DNA of 64,000 nt, taken from assembly GCF_004664715.2 (NCBI RefSeq), contig NC_051072.1:38130142-38194141 (forward strand), read 5' to 3'. The notes under the pieces were generated by a model. It searched no databases, was not told the DNA's origin, and saw only the letters and a program-made list of their open reading frames with translations. Positions 1 through 9,957 of the stretch are shown piece after piece. The DNA comes from Peromyscus leucopus. Lineage: Eukaryota > Chordata > Mammalia > Rodentia > Cricetidae. Each line of letters begins with the position of its first letter. Position 1 is the first letter of the stretch. The position numbers and the translations under genes were made by a program.

Positions 1-755
1 TAATCCCCTGGGACCCCGACACATGTAAGTTACTCTTTTTTCCAACTCTGTCTAGGTATAAACCTGATAACTTGGCTCAGCTGCAATGTAGGTGATGGGA
101 TGTTTATTACAGGGGGATGTTTACTTCTACATCCTGAGATTCCTAGTTGGTGGACAACTGATCATCTATACTTGTCAATGTTATATCAGCAACCCCTTTC
201 CTTACATATAGCAAATAGTAAGGAGTTAATAGTGATTTGTGAAGAAGTGAATAAAACCAGTGAAGTCCATTGTGAGCTTCCAAAAGTGGTACATTTCTCA
301 GGTTCTCAAGACTGAGCTTTCTTCCCAAACCCCTGCTCTTCTTTTTCAGCCCTTCCTCTTAATTCATATTCTGGTGTGATTTTATTGAAAGGATCTAAAC
401 ATAACGGGAAGTGTACTGTGGTATACTTCAAAGAGAGACAGAAGAATTGCTGAGGACTCTGAAGCAATTTATTATGCAAATGCTTATTTGCACTTTTAAT
501 CCCGTATAGCCACTTATCTTCATATTTGAATATGTATTCAACTACGCACGGAAATTTACCAAGCTCTGTCACATCCTAGGCCATTTAATGTCTTCATAAA
601 TGAAAAAGGCTAAAACAATCTATCATGTGGCCTCTGCACACAATGAATTTCAGTTGGAAAGCTCTAATAAAGTGCTTTGTAAATTTAGAAATGAAATAGC
701 ACTAGAAATAGAAACCTAAACAATTCACAGATGGAGGAAATTTTTGAAATCTTTT
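1..755. other. Unique AT-rich DNA, no gene seen
   Basis: No repeat family or domain is recognised. Open frames are at most 88 codons, start at non-ATG triplets in part, and overlap one another on both strands, as expected by chance. A consensus 5' splice-site-like GTAAGT lies at 25-30 but has no supporting exon. An inverted octamer pair sits at 474-492. Confidence 0.6.
474..492. promoter_or_regulatory. Inverted pair of octamer (POU) motifs, candidate only
   Basis: ATGCAAAT at 474-481 is followed after a 4-nt spacer by ATTTGCA at 486-492, which is its reverse complement over seven bases. ATGCAAAT is the established binding octamer of POU/Oct factors. The sequence shows only the motif; binding or function is not shown, and short AT-rich motifs also arise by chance. 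Confidence 0.25.
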
Positions 756-968
756 GACTCCAGAGATGGCCCAGTGGTTAAGAATGATTACTGCTCTTAG
801 AAAAGATCCATGTTTGGTTCTCAGCACCCAACCCAGGTGGCTCATAGCCCCATGTGACTGCATTTCCAGGGGAACTATTACTCTCTTCTGGCTTCCCAAG
901 GTATCTAAACTCAAGTGCACACACTCACACACAGACACACGAACACATAAGTAATAGAAAAAACTTCA
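756..968 (+). repeat. B2-type SINE, plus strand
   Basis: The copy begins with the tRNA-derived head (CAGAGATGGCCCAGTGGTTA, at 761-780, A-box region), followed by a diverged B-box region near 815 and the B2 body ending in CTCTTCTGG at 881-889. A CA-rich, A-rich tail follows. Many substitutions against the remembered B2 consensus mark it as an old copy. Confidence 0.8.
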
Positions 969-1084
969 AAAACTAAACAAACATTTTGAACTGAAGGATA
1001 ATGAGAACACATTTAAACATTTGTGGAGTATTGTTAAAGCTGCATTAAGAGATCGTTATCATTCTATGTGCTTTTCTTTAAGAT

Positions 1085-1279
1085 TTGGTTGTATTTATCT
1101 GTATGGGTGTATCTTTGTGTGTCTGCCTTCTGTGTGCAGGTGCTCACTAAGGCTAGAAGTGGGTGATAGATCCACTGGAGCTGGAGTTAGAGGTGGTTGT
1201 GAGAAGCCTGATGTGGGTGCTGGGAACCTGAATTCAAGTTCCCAACAGGGGCATCAAGCTAAGCCATCTCTCTAGATCC
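1085..1279 (-). repeat. B2/B3-type SINE, minus strand
   Basis: Read on the minus strand, the end at about 1279 is the SINE head (AGAGAGATGGCTTAGCTTGA). The body, seen from the plus strand, has the CTGGAGTTAGAGGTGGTTGT segment and a GTGGGTGCTGGGAACC stretch typical of the B2/B3 superfamily. The 3' part runs into T/G-rich sequence near 1085-1135. Confidence 0.75.
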
Positions 1280-2140
1280 ACAAATATCTTTCTTTTTAAT
1301 ACACTCAATAATTGATAAATATAGGAACTGTAACTACTAGTCATAACATAAAACAAATAATTTTCCATTAAATTTCTTCCTAAGTGTTTGATATTTCCGG
1401 TGCCAATGTGATTAGTATTCATCTTCCAAAGTAATATTATAATTTGTTATTATTGCTTCACACACATGGCCTCTCAAGGACTTTGTCTGGCAAGTTTTGA
1501 GATTCATAGTCTTATTATAAAATTTAAAAACTGCTTCTTTGCCCACCGTGAGATTAAATATTGTTATCTCATGAGAAAGCTAATTACTGAGCTTCTATGT
1601 GTGAAAGGATCAGCTCTCCTGTTAGTGACATCCACTCGGGGGTGGAGTTGAATTCAGAATTCATCAAACCCGCAGAGCCGCTAATATTCTCTTGTGAGAT
1701 GACTGAGGGGGATAACACACTGTCTTGTCTACCATCATTGTAACGATGATCTTGCGGATGGTAAGTACTTGTAAGTATTTCTGTGTCAGGACTCTGTGCT
1801 TAAGCTTTTCAAATAGAGCTAGACAACAGAGCTCAGTGGAGGAGCTGAGCCGCAAATTCAAGGAGAGATGACAGACCTAAAACCCTTAAGGAGGTCTACT
1901 GGGAGCATAGTTTCCCCGTGAGTTCATAGTGATCTTACTGTGGATGCATTCTAAACTCACAGCTCAGACTACATAGAGTAAGCATCATTCTGCTTTACAA
2001 CTTACCAGCCTCCTCCCTGTCTTCTAAAATCCATCAGTATGCAGAACACCAAGAAATATGGAATGAAGGTCGGTCTAGTTACTACTTTAATTTACTTCAC
2101 CTATGACTGCACTTTATTTCTATTTTTTATTGCTACATTT
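1280..2140. other. Unique DNA, nothing recognised
   Basis: No repeat family, RNA gene or protein signature is seen. The short open frames here (up to 65 codons) lack any recognisable motif. Confidence 0.5.
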
Positions 2141-2165
2141 GTGTGTGTATGTGTGTGCATGCATG

Positions 2166-2247
<82 letters not shown>
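2141..2247. repeat. Compound (TG)n(GA)n microsatellite
   Basis: A GT-rich lead (2141-2165) passes into a pure TG run (about 2167-2190) and then a long uninterrupted GA run to 2247. The GA part is a purine-only strand. Confidence 0.97.
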
Positions 2248-2250
<3 letters not shown>

Positions 2251-2387
2251 GCCTGCTGACCACAGTGAACTTCAAACTTTGTGGCCACCACCTTTATCCA
2301 CTAGCCCACCTGTTTGGCCCTGTGACTTAATTTCTGCCACATTGTGTTCAAAGATTTTAAAAGAAAAATTACTTAATTACTTACTGA

Positions 2388-2515
2388 CTTAGATTTGAAA
2401 GAGAGCAAGGAGAACTATGTTATATGGGAGGGTTTGAAGAGAGGAAAGGGAAAGGAAAGACAATGTAATTATATTCATATCTCAAAAATGAAATAAAATT
2501 TTAAACAAGAAAATA
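2388..2515 (+). mobile_element. L1 3' end (rodent L1, 5'-truncated)
   Basis: GATTTGAAAGAGAGCAAGGA followed by ATGGGAGGGTTTGAAGAG and a TAATTATATTC...ATCTCAAAAA ending is the characteristic terminal segment of rodent L1 3' UTRs. The same terminal pattern recurs at 20470-20590. Only the last ~130 bp is present, followed by an A-rich tail. No coding part survives. Confidence 0.75.
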
Positions 2516-2649
2516 AATACCGCACCACACACATACACACACACAAGAAGATTTGAATAAGTAAAGATACAGGGGCTGATAATTATCCTAACTCACCTTT
2601 CCCTTGCTGAGACCATAAAGCATTACACTTTAGTTTTGTTTGTTTGTGG

Positions 2650-2845
2650 TTTTTTTTAAATTTATTTATTTTTATTTTATGTGCATTGGTATTTTGCCTA
2701 CATGTATGTCTGTGTGAGAGTGTCAGATGCCCTGGAACTGGAGTTACAGACAGTTGTGAGCTGCCTTGTGGGTGCTGGGAATTGAACCCCGGTCCTCTGG
2801 AAGAGCAGCCAGTGCTCTTAACCACTGAGCCATGTCTCCAGCCCC
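2650..2845 (-). repeat. B3/B2-type SINE, minus strand, nearly full length
   Basis: The plus strand shows the complete reverse complement: A/T tail at 2650-2680, CTGGAACTGGAGTTACAGAC, GTGGGTGCTGGGAATTGAAC, and CTTAACCACTGAGCCATGTC then TCCAGCCCC, which is the SINE head. It is one of the better preserved copies in the window. Confidence 0.88.
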
Positions 2846-3964
2846 TACACTTTCTTTTGAAATGAAAAAAATATAAAACTGCTCTCACCATTACAGTTTA
2901 TATGGGAAAGAAGAAATTAGGAAAATGTTTGGGTTATTGACAGACCAGGGGAGTTAAGGAAACTGGGAAAATATTAAAGATAAGATTACATGTGGGCTTC
3001 CTAAATATATACTGGCAGCTTCACTTGGGCCATATTCTTATCTCATCACAATGCGTTGTTTTCAAATGTTGTTGGGATTGAAAAGAGCTGAAAGAAAATC
3101 ACATGTCAACCTAGAAGCTGCTGAGTTAAGGTTTCCTCAAAATAAGTTAAAAATAAACTCTGCAGGCACCTGTTATTATTATTTAATAATAATAAAATGA
3201 TATATGTACTAACCTGAGAACAGTTCCACAGAGTAGGTCAGAATGATAGAACTAGTTTAGTCACTGCAAGTTTTACTGTTTTCATGTGTTTTCTGCTTCG
3301 CTTGGCTATTTTACATACTCTACGGTGAATTGCTGGCATTCACACTTGATAGGGTCCCCCCTCCATGGGTACAGACGTTATTTTAGCATCATTTATTCAC
3401 CAAGAAGGGCCATGCTGAGCAGAAAGAATTCTGTGGTCTATGTTTCTAAGACTAAGACAATTTCTGCTTACAAAATACCGGCCATTTGTGCTCTTCAGTG
3501 CAGACACCATGACTCTTCTTCTCTTCCCGTTTTACATTCTCTTCTCAAAGTAGAAACTCCAGTAATACAAGTAACAACCTTTCCTACAAGGCCTCCCTAG
3601 AACAAAAGAAAAAACGGGCCTAGATGGCAAGAACAGCTCTTCGGTATACTTATAAAAGAATAACAAAACAAACAGCAACAAACAGCACCAAGGCTGTTAG
3701 GAAACTTACAGCAGAATTTCTTAAGCTCCTTTGAAATCATCAGGGCAACAAGCTACATGTCATTCCCAAGAAGTCAACCTCAGGGAAAGGAAGTGGGGGA
3801 GGCAGAAGAGAAGCTGATTTGCACTATAACACACGATTTGATGGCCCATTCTCCCTGCAGTGCCCATCCAAAGCACACAATTCCTCCAGTGTAGTCAAGT
3901 CTACCTGTTGTAGTTATGGGTCACTGTGAGTGTTGTCCCTTGGCTAAGAGATGGCTTTAATTTT
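2846..3964. other. Unique DNA with a short A/T palindrome
   Basis: No repeat family or gene signature is seen. An 11-nt perfect inverted repeat with a 1-nt centre lies at 3173-3195. A 104-codon open frame at 3286-3600 has no recognisable domain. Confidence 0.5.
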
Positions 3965-4061
3965 TTTTTTTTGTGGGTATTATTAGGCATAGAAATTAGA
4001 GAATCACAAGGTCACCAAGCTTGGAAACAAGAGTCTTTACCCACTGAGCCATCTCACTGGG
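3965..4061 (-). repeat. Truncated B3-type SINE, minus strand
   Basis: GGTCACCAAGCTTGGAAACA and CTTTACCCACTGAGCCATCT match the head half of a B3-type SINE in reverse complement. The T-rich run at 3961-3972 may be the tail after an internal deletion. Confidence 0.55.
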
Positions 4062-4366
4062 GGTTCCTACTGGTGGGAGAAAAGATTGTGAGTGCTTTGC
4101 CCCTATTCCCAGCAACTTGGCTGCCCTCCCATGGACTTGACTGCATATACACAAACTCCCAGCATCAAAGAAGCTGGTGGTTTTGGTGTACATGTTTGAC
4201 CAAAAAGCTGAAAAACTGGTGATGTTCCGTGGAGGTGAGTGAAGACAGAGATGTGGCCCCAGGCATCTGGGGTTTGAAGTCCCTGCTTTCCTCTTAGGAA
4301 TTATAAAACAGTGGTTGAGTGATGTATTTGGTTCACTTGTTCAAAAATCATCCCTTCAAACCTCCG

Positions 4367-4393
4367 AGGGGGAGAGAGAGAGAGAGGGAGAGA

Positions 4394-4449
<56 letters not shown>
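4367..4449. repeat. (GA)n microsatellite with GGGA interruptions
   Basis: About 80 bp of purine-only sequence, mostly GA repeats with a few GGGA units near both ends. Confidence 0.97.
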
Positions 4450-4547
4450 TTAGATTAGTGGCTTGTGGATTATTTCTCTGTTCCTTTCTCTCTAAGCTAT
4501 TTGAATGAAAATAATTAAATGCAATAAATATGCACTGATCTACTGTT

Positions 4548-4573
4548 AAACAAACAAACAAACAAACAAAAAA
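4548..4573. repeat. (CAAA)n short tandem repeat
   Basis: About six CAAA units. No SINE body is recognised upstream, so an A-tail origin is not shown. Confidence 0.85.
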
Positions 4574-5323
4574 GTATCATTCCCTCTAAAGAATGTTTTC
4601 CAACCAAGATTACAAAATCTGACCAGGACGTTTAGAGGAATCTGGTAATAGAATCTATACAAAAAGCTTAAATGGATTATTAATTTTCAAATATATCCAA
4701 ATATGTACAATATTGAATTGAGACTATTTCTCTGATGTCTAACTTCTCAGAAGCAAATCAGACAAAGTCCTGACCCATGGAGATATTTAATAATGTTGAA
4801 TGCATGAAAGCCTCTTAACTTCTTGAATAAGTATTATGATTGTGAATTATCATTGTTCTCAAACTATGAAGAATTGTTAATAGGTTAAAAGTTTTATTTT
4901 ATAAAATGAGAGAAAACTGGCTTTTAGCATAGCAGTTTATCAACCTGTAGGAACTACTCACAGTTTTCCATCATTTTCTTGTACTTTTAGATGTCATGGT
5001 AGTCATCTCTAGAGAGTCTCTGGTAAGATAAGTAAATTAAAATCAGTGTGTTTTGTTTTAATTATTCTGGAATACTAGAACTTTTCTGAAAATTAGAGAG
5101 AAAAGTCTCCCAGAAGGCAGCTTAAAACACCTGAGTATAATGTAGTTCACTGAGCTTCGCTGTGCATGCTTCCATCAGCCAGCTCTCTAGTGTTCCCCTG
5201 TATTATCTTGCATTGTAGACTCAAGTCTTACAGAAAGCTGTAGACTCTTAACTGCATGATTTTTTCTGTATTACTCTTAGAGGCTGTGAGGTATGCTTTC
5301 TTCATCTAAAGAAGAAGGATGTA
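4574..5323. other. Unique AT-rich DNA, nothing recognised
   Basis: No repeat, RNA gene or coding signature is recognised across this interval. Confidence 0.5.
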
Positions 5324-5804
5324 TAGGTGGAATTTTCTGTCCCTCCAGCCAACTCCCAAATAACCACACAGAAATTTATTATTAATTATAAATGATAGGC
5401 CATTAGCTTAGGCTTGTTACTAACTAGCTGTTATAACTTAAATTAACCAAAATTTCTTTTTCTTTATTCTTTCTTTCATTCTTTTCTTTCTTTCTTTCTT
5501 TTTGGTTTTCTAAGACAAGGTTTCCTTATGTAACAGTTCTGACTGTCCTGGAGCTCATTCTGTAGACCAGGCTGGACCTTGAACTCACAACCTGTACTTC
5601 TTATCTGCATTCTACCATTTGGCTCAGTGCCTTTCCTCATTGTGACATGCTCATATTGCTTCTTCCTGTGTCTCTTGGCAATTCTGTCCTTCTTCCAAGT
5701 GCTCTCCCCCTGTCTACAAGTCTTGCCTAACCTCTTCCTGCCTAGCTATTGGCCATTTATCTCTTTATTAAATCAATGGAAGCATATATCTTCACAATGC
5801 AGAC
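5324..5804. mobile_element. Cricetid LTR-like element, interrupted by a B1
   Basis: The left part (AATAACCACACAGAAATTTA; then AATTATAAATGATAGGCCAT; then GGCTTGTTACTAACTAGCTG) and the right part (ATCTGCATTCTACCATTTGG; CTTCTTCCTGTGTCTCTTGG; CTATTGGCCATTTATCTC) follow the order of an LTR-like repeat that I associate with hamster, vole and deer-mouse genomes. The two halves are separated by a T-rich tract and a B1 fragment. No internal retroviral genes are present, so it looks like a solo LTR or non-autonomous copy. The family name is not certain. Confidence 0.6.
5459..5590 (-). repeat. B1 SINE fragment, minus strand, nested in the LTR-like element
   Basis: A (CTTT)-rich tract at 5459-5503 is the reverse complement of an expanded A-tail. 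It is followed by TTGGTTTTCTAAGACAAGGT, TGTCCTGGAGCTCATTCTGT and AGACCAGGCTGGACCTTGAA, the 3' half of B1 in reverse complement. The B1 head is missing, so this is a 5'-truncated insertion. Confidence 0.82.
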
Positions 5805-5889
5805 ACTTGGTTCTTAATAGCTTGAAGTTAAAGAAAATGAATTTCCATTCCAAATGAATAGGAATGATAAACTGATGTTTCCTCTCATC

Positions 5890-6281
5890 TTAGTTAGGGT
5901 TTGTATTGTTGTGAAGTGACATCATGACCACAGCAACTCTTATAAAGGAAGCATTTAATTGGAGCTGGCTGACAGTTTTAAAGGTTTAGTCCATTATCAT
6001 CATGGTGGGACATGTCAGCATGCAGGCAGACACAGTGTTGTAGAAGGAGCTGAGAGTCCTATGTCTTGATCTGTAGGCAACAGGAAGCAATTGTCTCACC
6101 AGGTGTGGCTTGAATATATATGAGACCTCCACAGTAACACATTTCCTCCAACAAGGCCACACCTACTCCAACAAGGCCACATCTACTCCAATTAAGCCAC
6201 ATTTCCTAATAGTGCCACTCCCTACAGCCAAGCATTCAAACACATGAGTTTATGGGTACCATACCTATTCAAACCACCACA
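5890..6281. repeat. Rodent TTAGTTAGGG...CAAACCACCACA repeat, copy 1
   Basis: A common rodent interspersed repeat, recognised from TTAGTTAGGGTTTGTATTGT, GACATCATGACCACAGCAAC, CCATTATCATCATGGTGGGA and a right end of TTCAAACCACCACA. Its reverse complement starts with TG, so it may be LTR-derived, but I cannot name the family. Near the right end a 20-bp unit (AACAAGGCCACACCTACTCC) is repeated three times with drift (about 6150-6210). A second copy lies at 49678-50036. Confidence 0.75.
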
Positions 6282-6769
6282 CCTGTCAATCATGATTAAA
6301 GAAGTTTTTAGATAAAAGTTGTCAAATTGATTCTAAAGCCTCTACGCAAATGGGAAAGACATTTACCCCCTAAGGTAGGCCTGAAGAAGAATCCAACTGG
6401 AGGATACATGTTTGCAGACTTGGAGATTATTTCAGTAACTAAGGATATAATTTAATTGTAGTAATTAAGGAGGATTGGACAGTGGTACAAGTAAAGGTAC
6501 ATTAATCAATGGAGCAGAATACAATGACTTCAGTTTCAAGAATGGAGCTAATGCAATTCAATGCAAATCATGAAAGAAATATTTTTAGAGTGAGCATTGT
6601 AGTTTAAAACCCAGTCTGCTCCCTCCTTTATAGCATATATAAAATGTATTTGAAGATGAACTATAGGTGCTAATTTCAAAACTAAAATATAAAACTTTAA
6701 AACTATGTTACTTAGTCAAGACTAAAACTTGTCCTTATCAAGGACATTAGGAAGTAAGTGAAAGAAAGC
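6282..6769. other. Unique DNA
   Basis: Mostly unassigned. A stretch near 6470-6540 faintly resembles L1 ORF2 DNA, but the match is too weak to call. Confidence 0.45.
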
Positions 6770-6890
6770 TAGACTGGGGAAGGATGCATTCCTGTTGTTG
6801 ATACTGGGGGAGGAGGAACAGGAGGATATACACAGTTGGAGTCCAGAGTGTGAGATGTGGTGAAACTCTACCTCAAATATATACAACAAC
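6770..6890 (+). repeat. Very old B1-like SINE, plus strand
   Basis: GGATGCATTCCTG, GGGGGAGGAGGAACAGGAGG and GTGAAACTCTACCTCAA occur in the order expected of an ancient B1 (PB1/B1F type). Divergence is high. The tail seems to have given rise to the purine microsatellite that follows. Confidence 0.45.

Positions 6891-6944
<54 letters not shown>
6891..6944. repeat. (GAAA)n(GA)n microsatellite
   Basis: GAAA units pass into an uninterrupted GA run. It lies between two old B1-like copies, consistent with origin in the A-tail of the first. Confidence 0.95.
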
Positions 6945-6946
<2 letters not shown>

Positions 6947-7088
6947 TTTCCTGATAGCACAGGCCTAAAATTCCAGCTACTTAGCAGTCTAAGGAAGGAG
7001 GATCATAAGGGCAAGACTTTCCTGGGCTGTAGAGACAGTTTAAGACAAGCCTGGAAAACACAGGGGAACTCTGTCCCTAAACCAAAAG
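6945..7088 (+). repeat. Old B1 SINE, plus strand
   Basis: TTCCAGCTACTTAGCAG, AGGAAGGAGGATCATAAGGG, GACAAGCCTGGAAAACACAG and AACTCTGTCCCTAAACC follow the order of the B1/7SL-derived consensus (internal promoter region, 'caggaggat', 'gaccagcctgg', 'accctgtctc'). Confidence 0.65.
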
Positions 7089-7099
7089 TAAGAATGGTT

Positions 7100-7565
7100 T
7101 ATTCACCCTCTGATAAGGCTCAGGGGTCATTGCGGAAGAGGGGACAGAAAGATTGTAAGAGACAGAGGTAGTTCCGCAGCAAAGCGTATTTGCCATGAAT
7201 GTCTGGGCCCGGCCAGACAACACTGTGGGCTCTGTTGCTTACATGTGACTGCACGCAGAATACCTGCACAAAGTCCATCCTGGATGGGGGAGCGGATCTT
7301 GAGGTTCCCACCCCTAGCTGTGGAGCTCTTGTCAGTTGATGGGTCCTGGGAGGGGGGGATCAGTTTTCTTCAGTGATGTAGCTCCTCATGAGGCGACCCA
7401 CGTTCCGGTAAACAGTGTTGCACCTGTGCACACACAGGCAGCAATAATTGAACCCAGTGGACTTTTAAAAAAAGAGCACACAGGGTTGGAAGGGAAATAT
7501 GGTGGAAGTGATAGGGTAGCAATTGGAGGAGAGGGAAAAGGTAGGGACTTGATCAAAATACATTT

Positions 7566-7601
<36 letters not shown>

Positions 7602-7625
7602 TGCATGAAATTCTCAGATAAAATA
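7100..7625 (+). mobile_element. L1 3' UTR segment, plus strand
   Basis: GGGGACAGAAAGATTGTAAG, an ACTGCACGCAGAATACCTGC region, GCAATAATTGAACCCAGTGG and GACTTGATCAAAATACATTT follow the order of a rodent L1 3' UTR. It ends in an A/T-rich tail around 7605-7628, with an internal (TA)n expansion at about 7564-7602. The open frame at 7336-7608 lies entirely within this untranslated sequence and is not a gene. Confidence 0.65.
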
Positions 7626-7630
7626 ATAGA

Positions 7631-7716
7631 AGGCTAGGGATAGAGCTAAGCAGTGTAGTACTTGTCTAGCATGCTCAAGGCTCTGGGTTGTTATCTGCAG
7701 TATTGAAATTAAAAAG
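7631..7716 (+). repeat. ID-type SINE, plus strand
   Basis: GGCTAGGGATAGAGCTAAGC, then GTAGTACTTGTCTAGCATGC, then CAAGGCTCTGGGTTGTTATC is the ID/BC1 pattern (tRNA-Ala-derived, A box and B box visible), with an A-rich end. It sits directly after the L1 3' end, so it probably inserted at the L1 A-tail. Confidence 0.75.
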
Positions 7717-8499
7717 TGAAATTATAAGTGGTCGACTGAGAGAAAACATTTTCACATCCATATGTAAGAAAAGTCTTTTGTTCAGAGCAAATCACTCCAT
7801 GAAAGAAGAAAAAGGCAGCCATAAGGGAACAAATCAAGACAAGATCTGAACAAATATTTCACAAAAGAAATTGCCAGACAAGCATATAGAAAAGTGTTTT
7901 CACATTATCGAATGCCAGGAAAATACTAATTCAACCTACAGTGAGTTCATGCAAGCATAGCCAATTGCTTTTGTTAAAGGCAAAAACTATGTAGATGAAG
8001 AGCAGGATGATCTTTTCAACAATTGGTTCCTGAGCCTGTGAATCCCTTGGGCAACTTGACAATTGGAAATTGTGGTGTAAATAGAATTAACATCGATACG
8101 TAGCTGACATGGTTAGAAAGAGTTTACACTGCATTATGCAGATGTACCTAGTAAAATCACACAGGGCAGGAAGAGCAGAAGAGGGCAATAGAGGGAGAGG
8201 CAGGGAGAACAGACTGCGAAGACTCGATGTGATGTCCAGGAAAACAGGTGGGTCCAGGGTGAGAAAAGTTAAGCAAACAGACTCCCTGGCAACCATAGCT
8301 GCACATGCTTTTCACCTCTTGAGGTCTAATTTGGATTTCTGATCTCAAAAACTATAAAATAATGCATCTGTATTAATTTAAGCCATTTTGTTATAGAAGC
8401 GATAGGAAACTATTCTAAAAAGAAGAACCTAGGCATCCTATCTTTCACAGAAAATTAACTCAAAATGGAATGCAGAGCTAAATGTAAAATTGAAGTGTT
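7717..8499. other. Unique DNA, nothing recognised
   Basis: Overlapping open frames on both strands at 8087-8348 (63-77 codons) have no recognisable motifs and look like chance frames. Confidence 0.5.
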
Positions 8500-8773
8500 A
8501 GATTCAATCCAGACAAAATTGTGTTATTGCACTCATCAGTTGTAGTGCCATTGGTCACGTGTACAAGACCACCACAAGATCAAGCCAGAAGAAATTCTGG
8601 CTTACGTGAGGGAGGCATTCTCCAGGCCCCATTCCTTACTAAGATGGTATTGGCAAGTGATTGTGCCAATTGAAAATGTTAATGACAGGCGGAGCCAAAT
8701 CGGAGGGATAAGCAACACTTAATGCTACATTTGAGATTTATCCAGTGAAATAAAAGTTTGTTAAAAAAAAAAT
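8500..8773 (+). other. Possible retroposed 3' end with AATAAA and A-tail
   Basis: AATAAA at 8749-8754 is followed 8 nt later by a run of ten A (8763-8772). The upstream sequence (for example CAGGCGGAGCCAAATCGGAG at about 8688-8707) is not a SINE I recognise. Together this looks like the end of a reverse-transcribed transcript or an unnamed rodent repeat. No coding frame is seen. Confidence 0.35.
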
Positions 8774-9039
8774 AGATGTGGTAATCTATCCCATCATCTC
8801 TAGTAGTATGACTGAAATATAAAAGATTGATGGTTCCAAGATGGTAGATTCCCTAGCAAGAGGGAGTCGGTTATGCACTGATGTGGGCAGAGGAGGAATT
8901 AAATGTTAAAAAGTGGCATTAGGGTACAGAAATAGTCAATAATTCAATCTGTCTTCTATTGTCCTGCCCCAAGCCAAACTCAGAACCAAGACCTTCATAC
9001 TAACTACATCTTTTGGGTCACGTGACCTCCTCTCCACCT

Positions 9040-9270
9040 TGTTATTTGAGGGAAAGTGTCTCCATAGCACCCGAAGCTCATCAATGTGGCTAGTCTGACA
9101 TTGCAGCTTCCTCTAGGATCCCCCATCTCTGTCTTCAGAGCCCTGGAACTGTAAGTGGGTTGGCATATGCACCTGGCTTTTATGTGGGTTCCATGGATTT
9201 GAACTTGGGTCTTCAAGTTTGTGTGGAAATGAAGACCTCCATTTTACCCATCGAGCAATCTCCAAGCCCT
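9040..9270 (-). repeat. B4-type SINE, minus strand
   Basis: The plus strand shows a reverse-complement B1-like half (TTGAGGGAAAGTGTCTCC ... CTGGAACTGTAAGTGG) joined to an ID-like half (CATGGATTTGAACTTGGGTC; CATTTTACCCATCGAGCAAT; CTCCAAGCCC). That fusion of ID and B1 defines the B4/RSINE group. Confidence 0.65.
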
Positions 9271-9699
9271 GACTTTAACACTGAATTCCGAAAAAGGAAA
9301 ATCTTACTTGGATTTCTAATTTCTACCCTGTCAAACTCTTTGAAATGCCATTCATTGTATTTTTAACAGTGAATGTCTTACCAACTTGAAGAAAGCACGT
9401 GTCTGGGAAGTTGAAGGAGCAATAGGTAGAAGAAGTTGCCTCATGTTTCTGGGGGAGGTATACATTAGGAGAGATAATCAAAGACTGTAATGTAGAGTCC
9501 TGTAGGGTGAGCTATGAATTCTGACATTGGCTTTGTGTTTCTAGCAAAATAAAAACCTTGTGCTGTGTAGTCCTCTGTACCCTCCTAAGTAAAATAGGAA
9601 AGACTTCACTTAAACATGTCTATATTAAAGAAGGAGAAGATATGTTTACAGTATATTTTAAATGAAAATAGAAAAAAATTGAATCTCTACTTGATATAT
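9271..9699. other. Unique DNA, nothing recognised
   Basis: No repeat family or gene feature is recognised here. Confidence 0.45.
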
Positions 9700-9899
9700 A
9701 GATACATACAATCACATATATGTACATGCACATATAATACACATGTTTATATATGTCTTATATATAAATACTTGTATATATACAAGTATATTATCAAATA
9801 CATATACTTTCTCATATACATATATATCTTTATCTCTCATATACATGAGATATCTGTATCTGTATATCTATGTATCTGTATAGATATAGATATATATAC

Positions 9900-9953
<54 letters not shown>
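9700..9953. repeat. AT-rich low-complexity tract ending in (GA)n
   Basis: ATATAC/ATGTAT-rich degenerate repeats at 9700-9907 pass into an uninterrupted (GA)n run at 9908-9953. Open frames across it are compositional artefacts. Confidence 0.9.

Positions 9954-9957
<4 letters not shown>

Noticed and set aside
6470..6540. L1 ORF2-like fragment
   Set aside because: A faint resemblance over some 40 bp without flanking support.
7336..7608. 90-codon open frame
   Set aside because: Lies in L1 3' UTR sequence and ends in codons from the (TA)n expansion.
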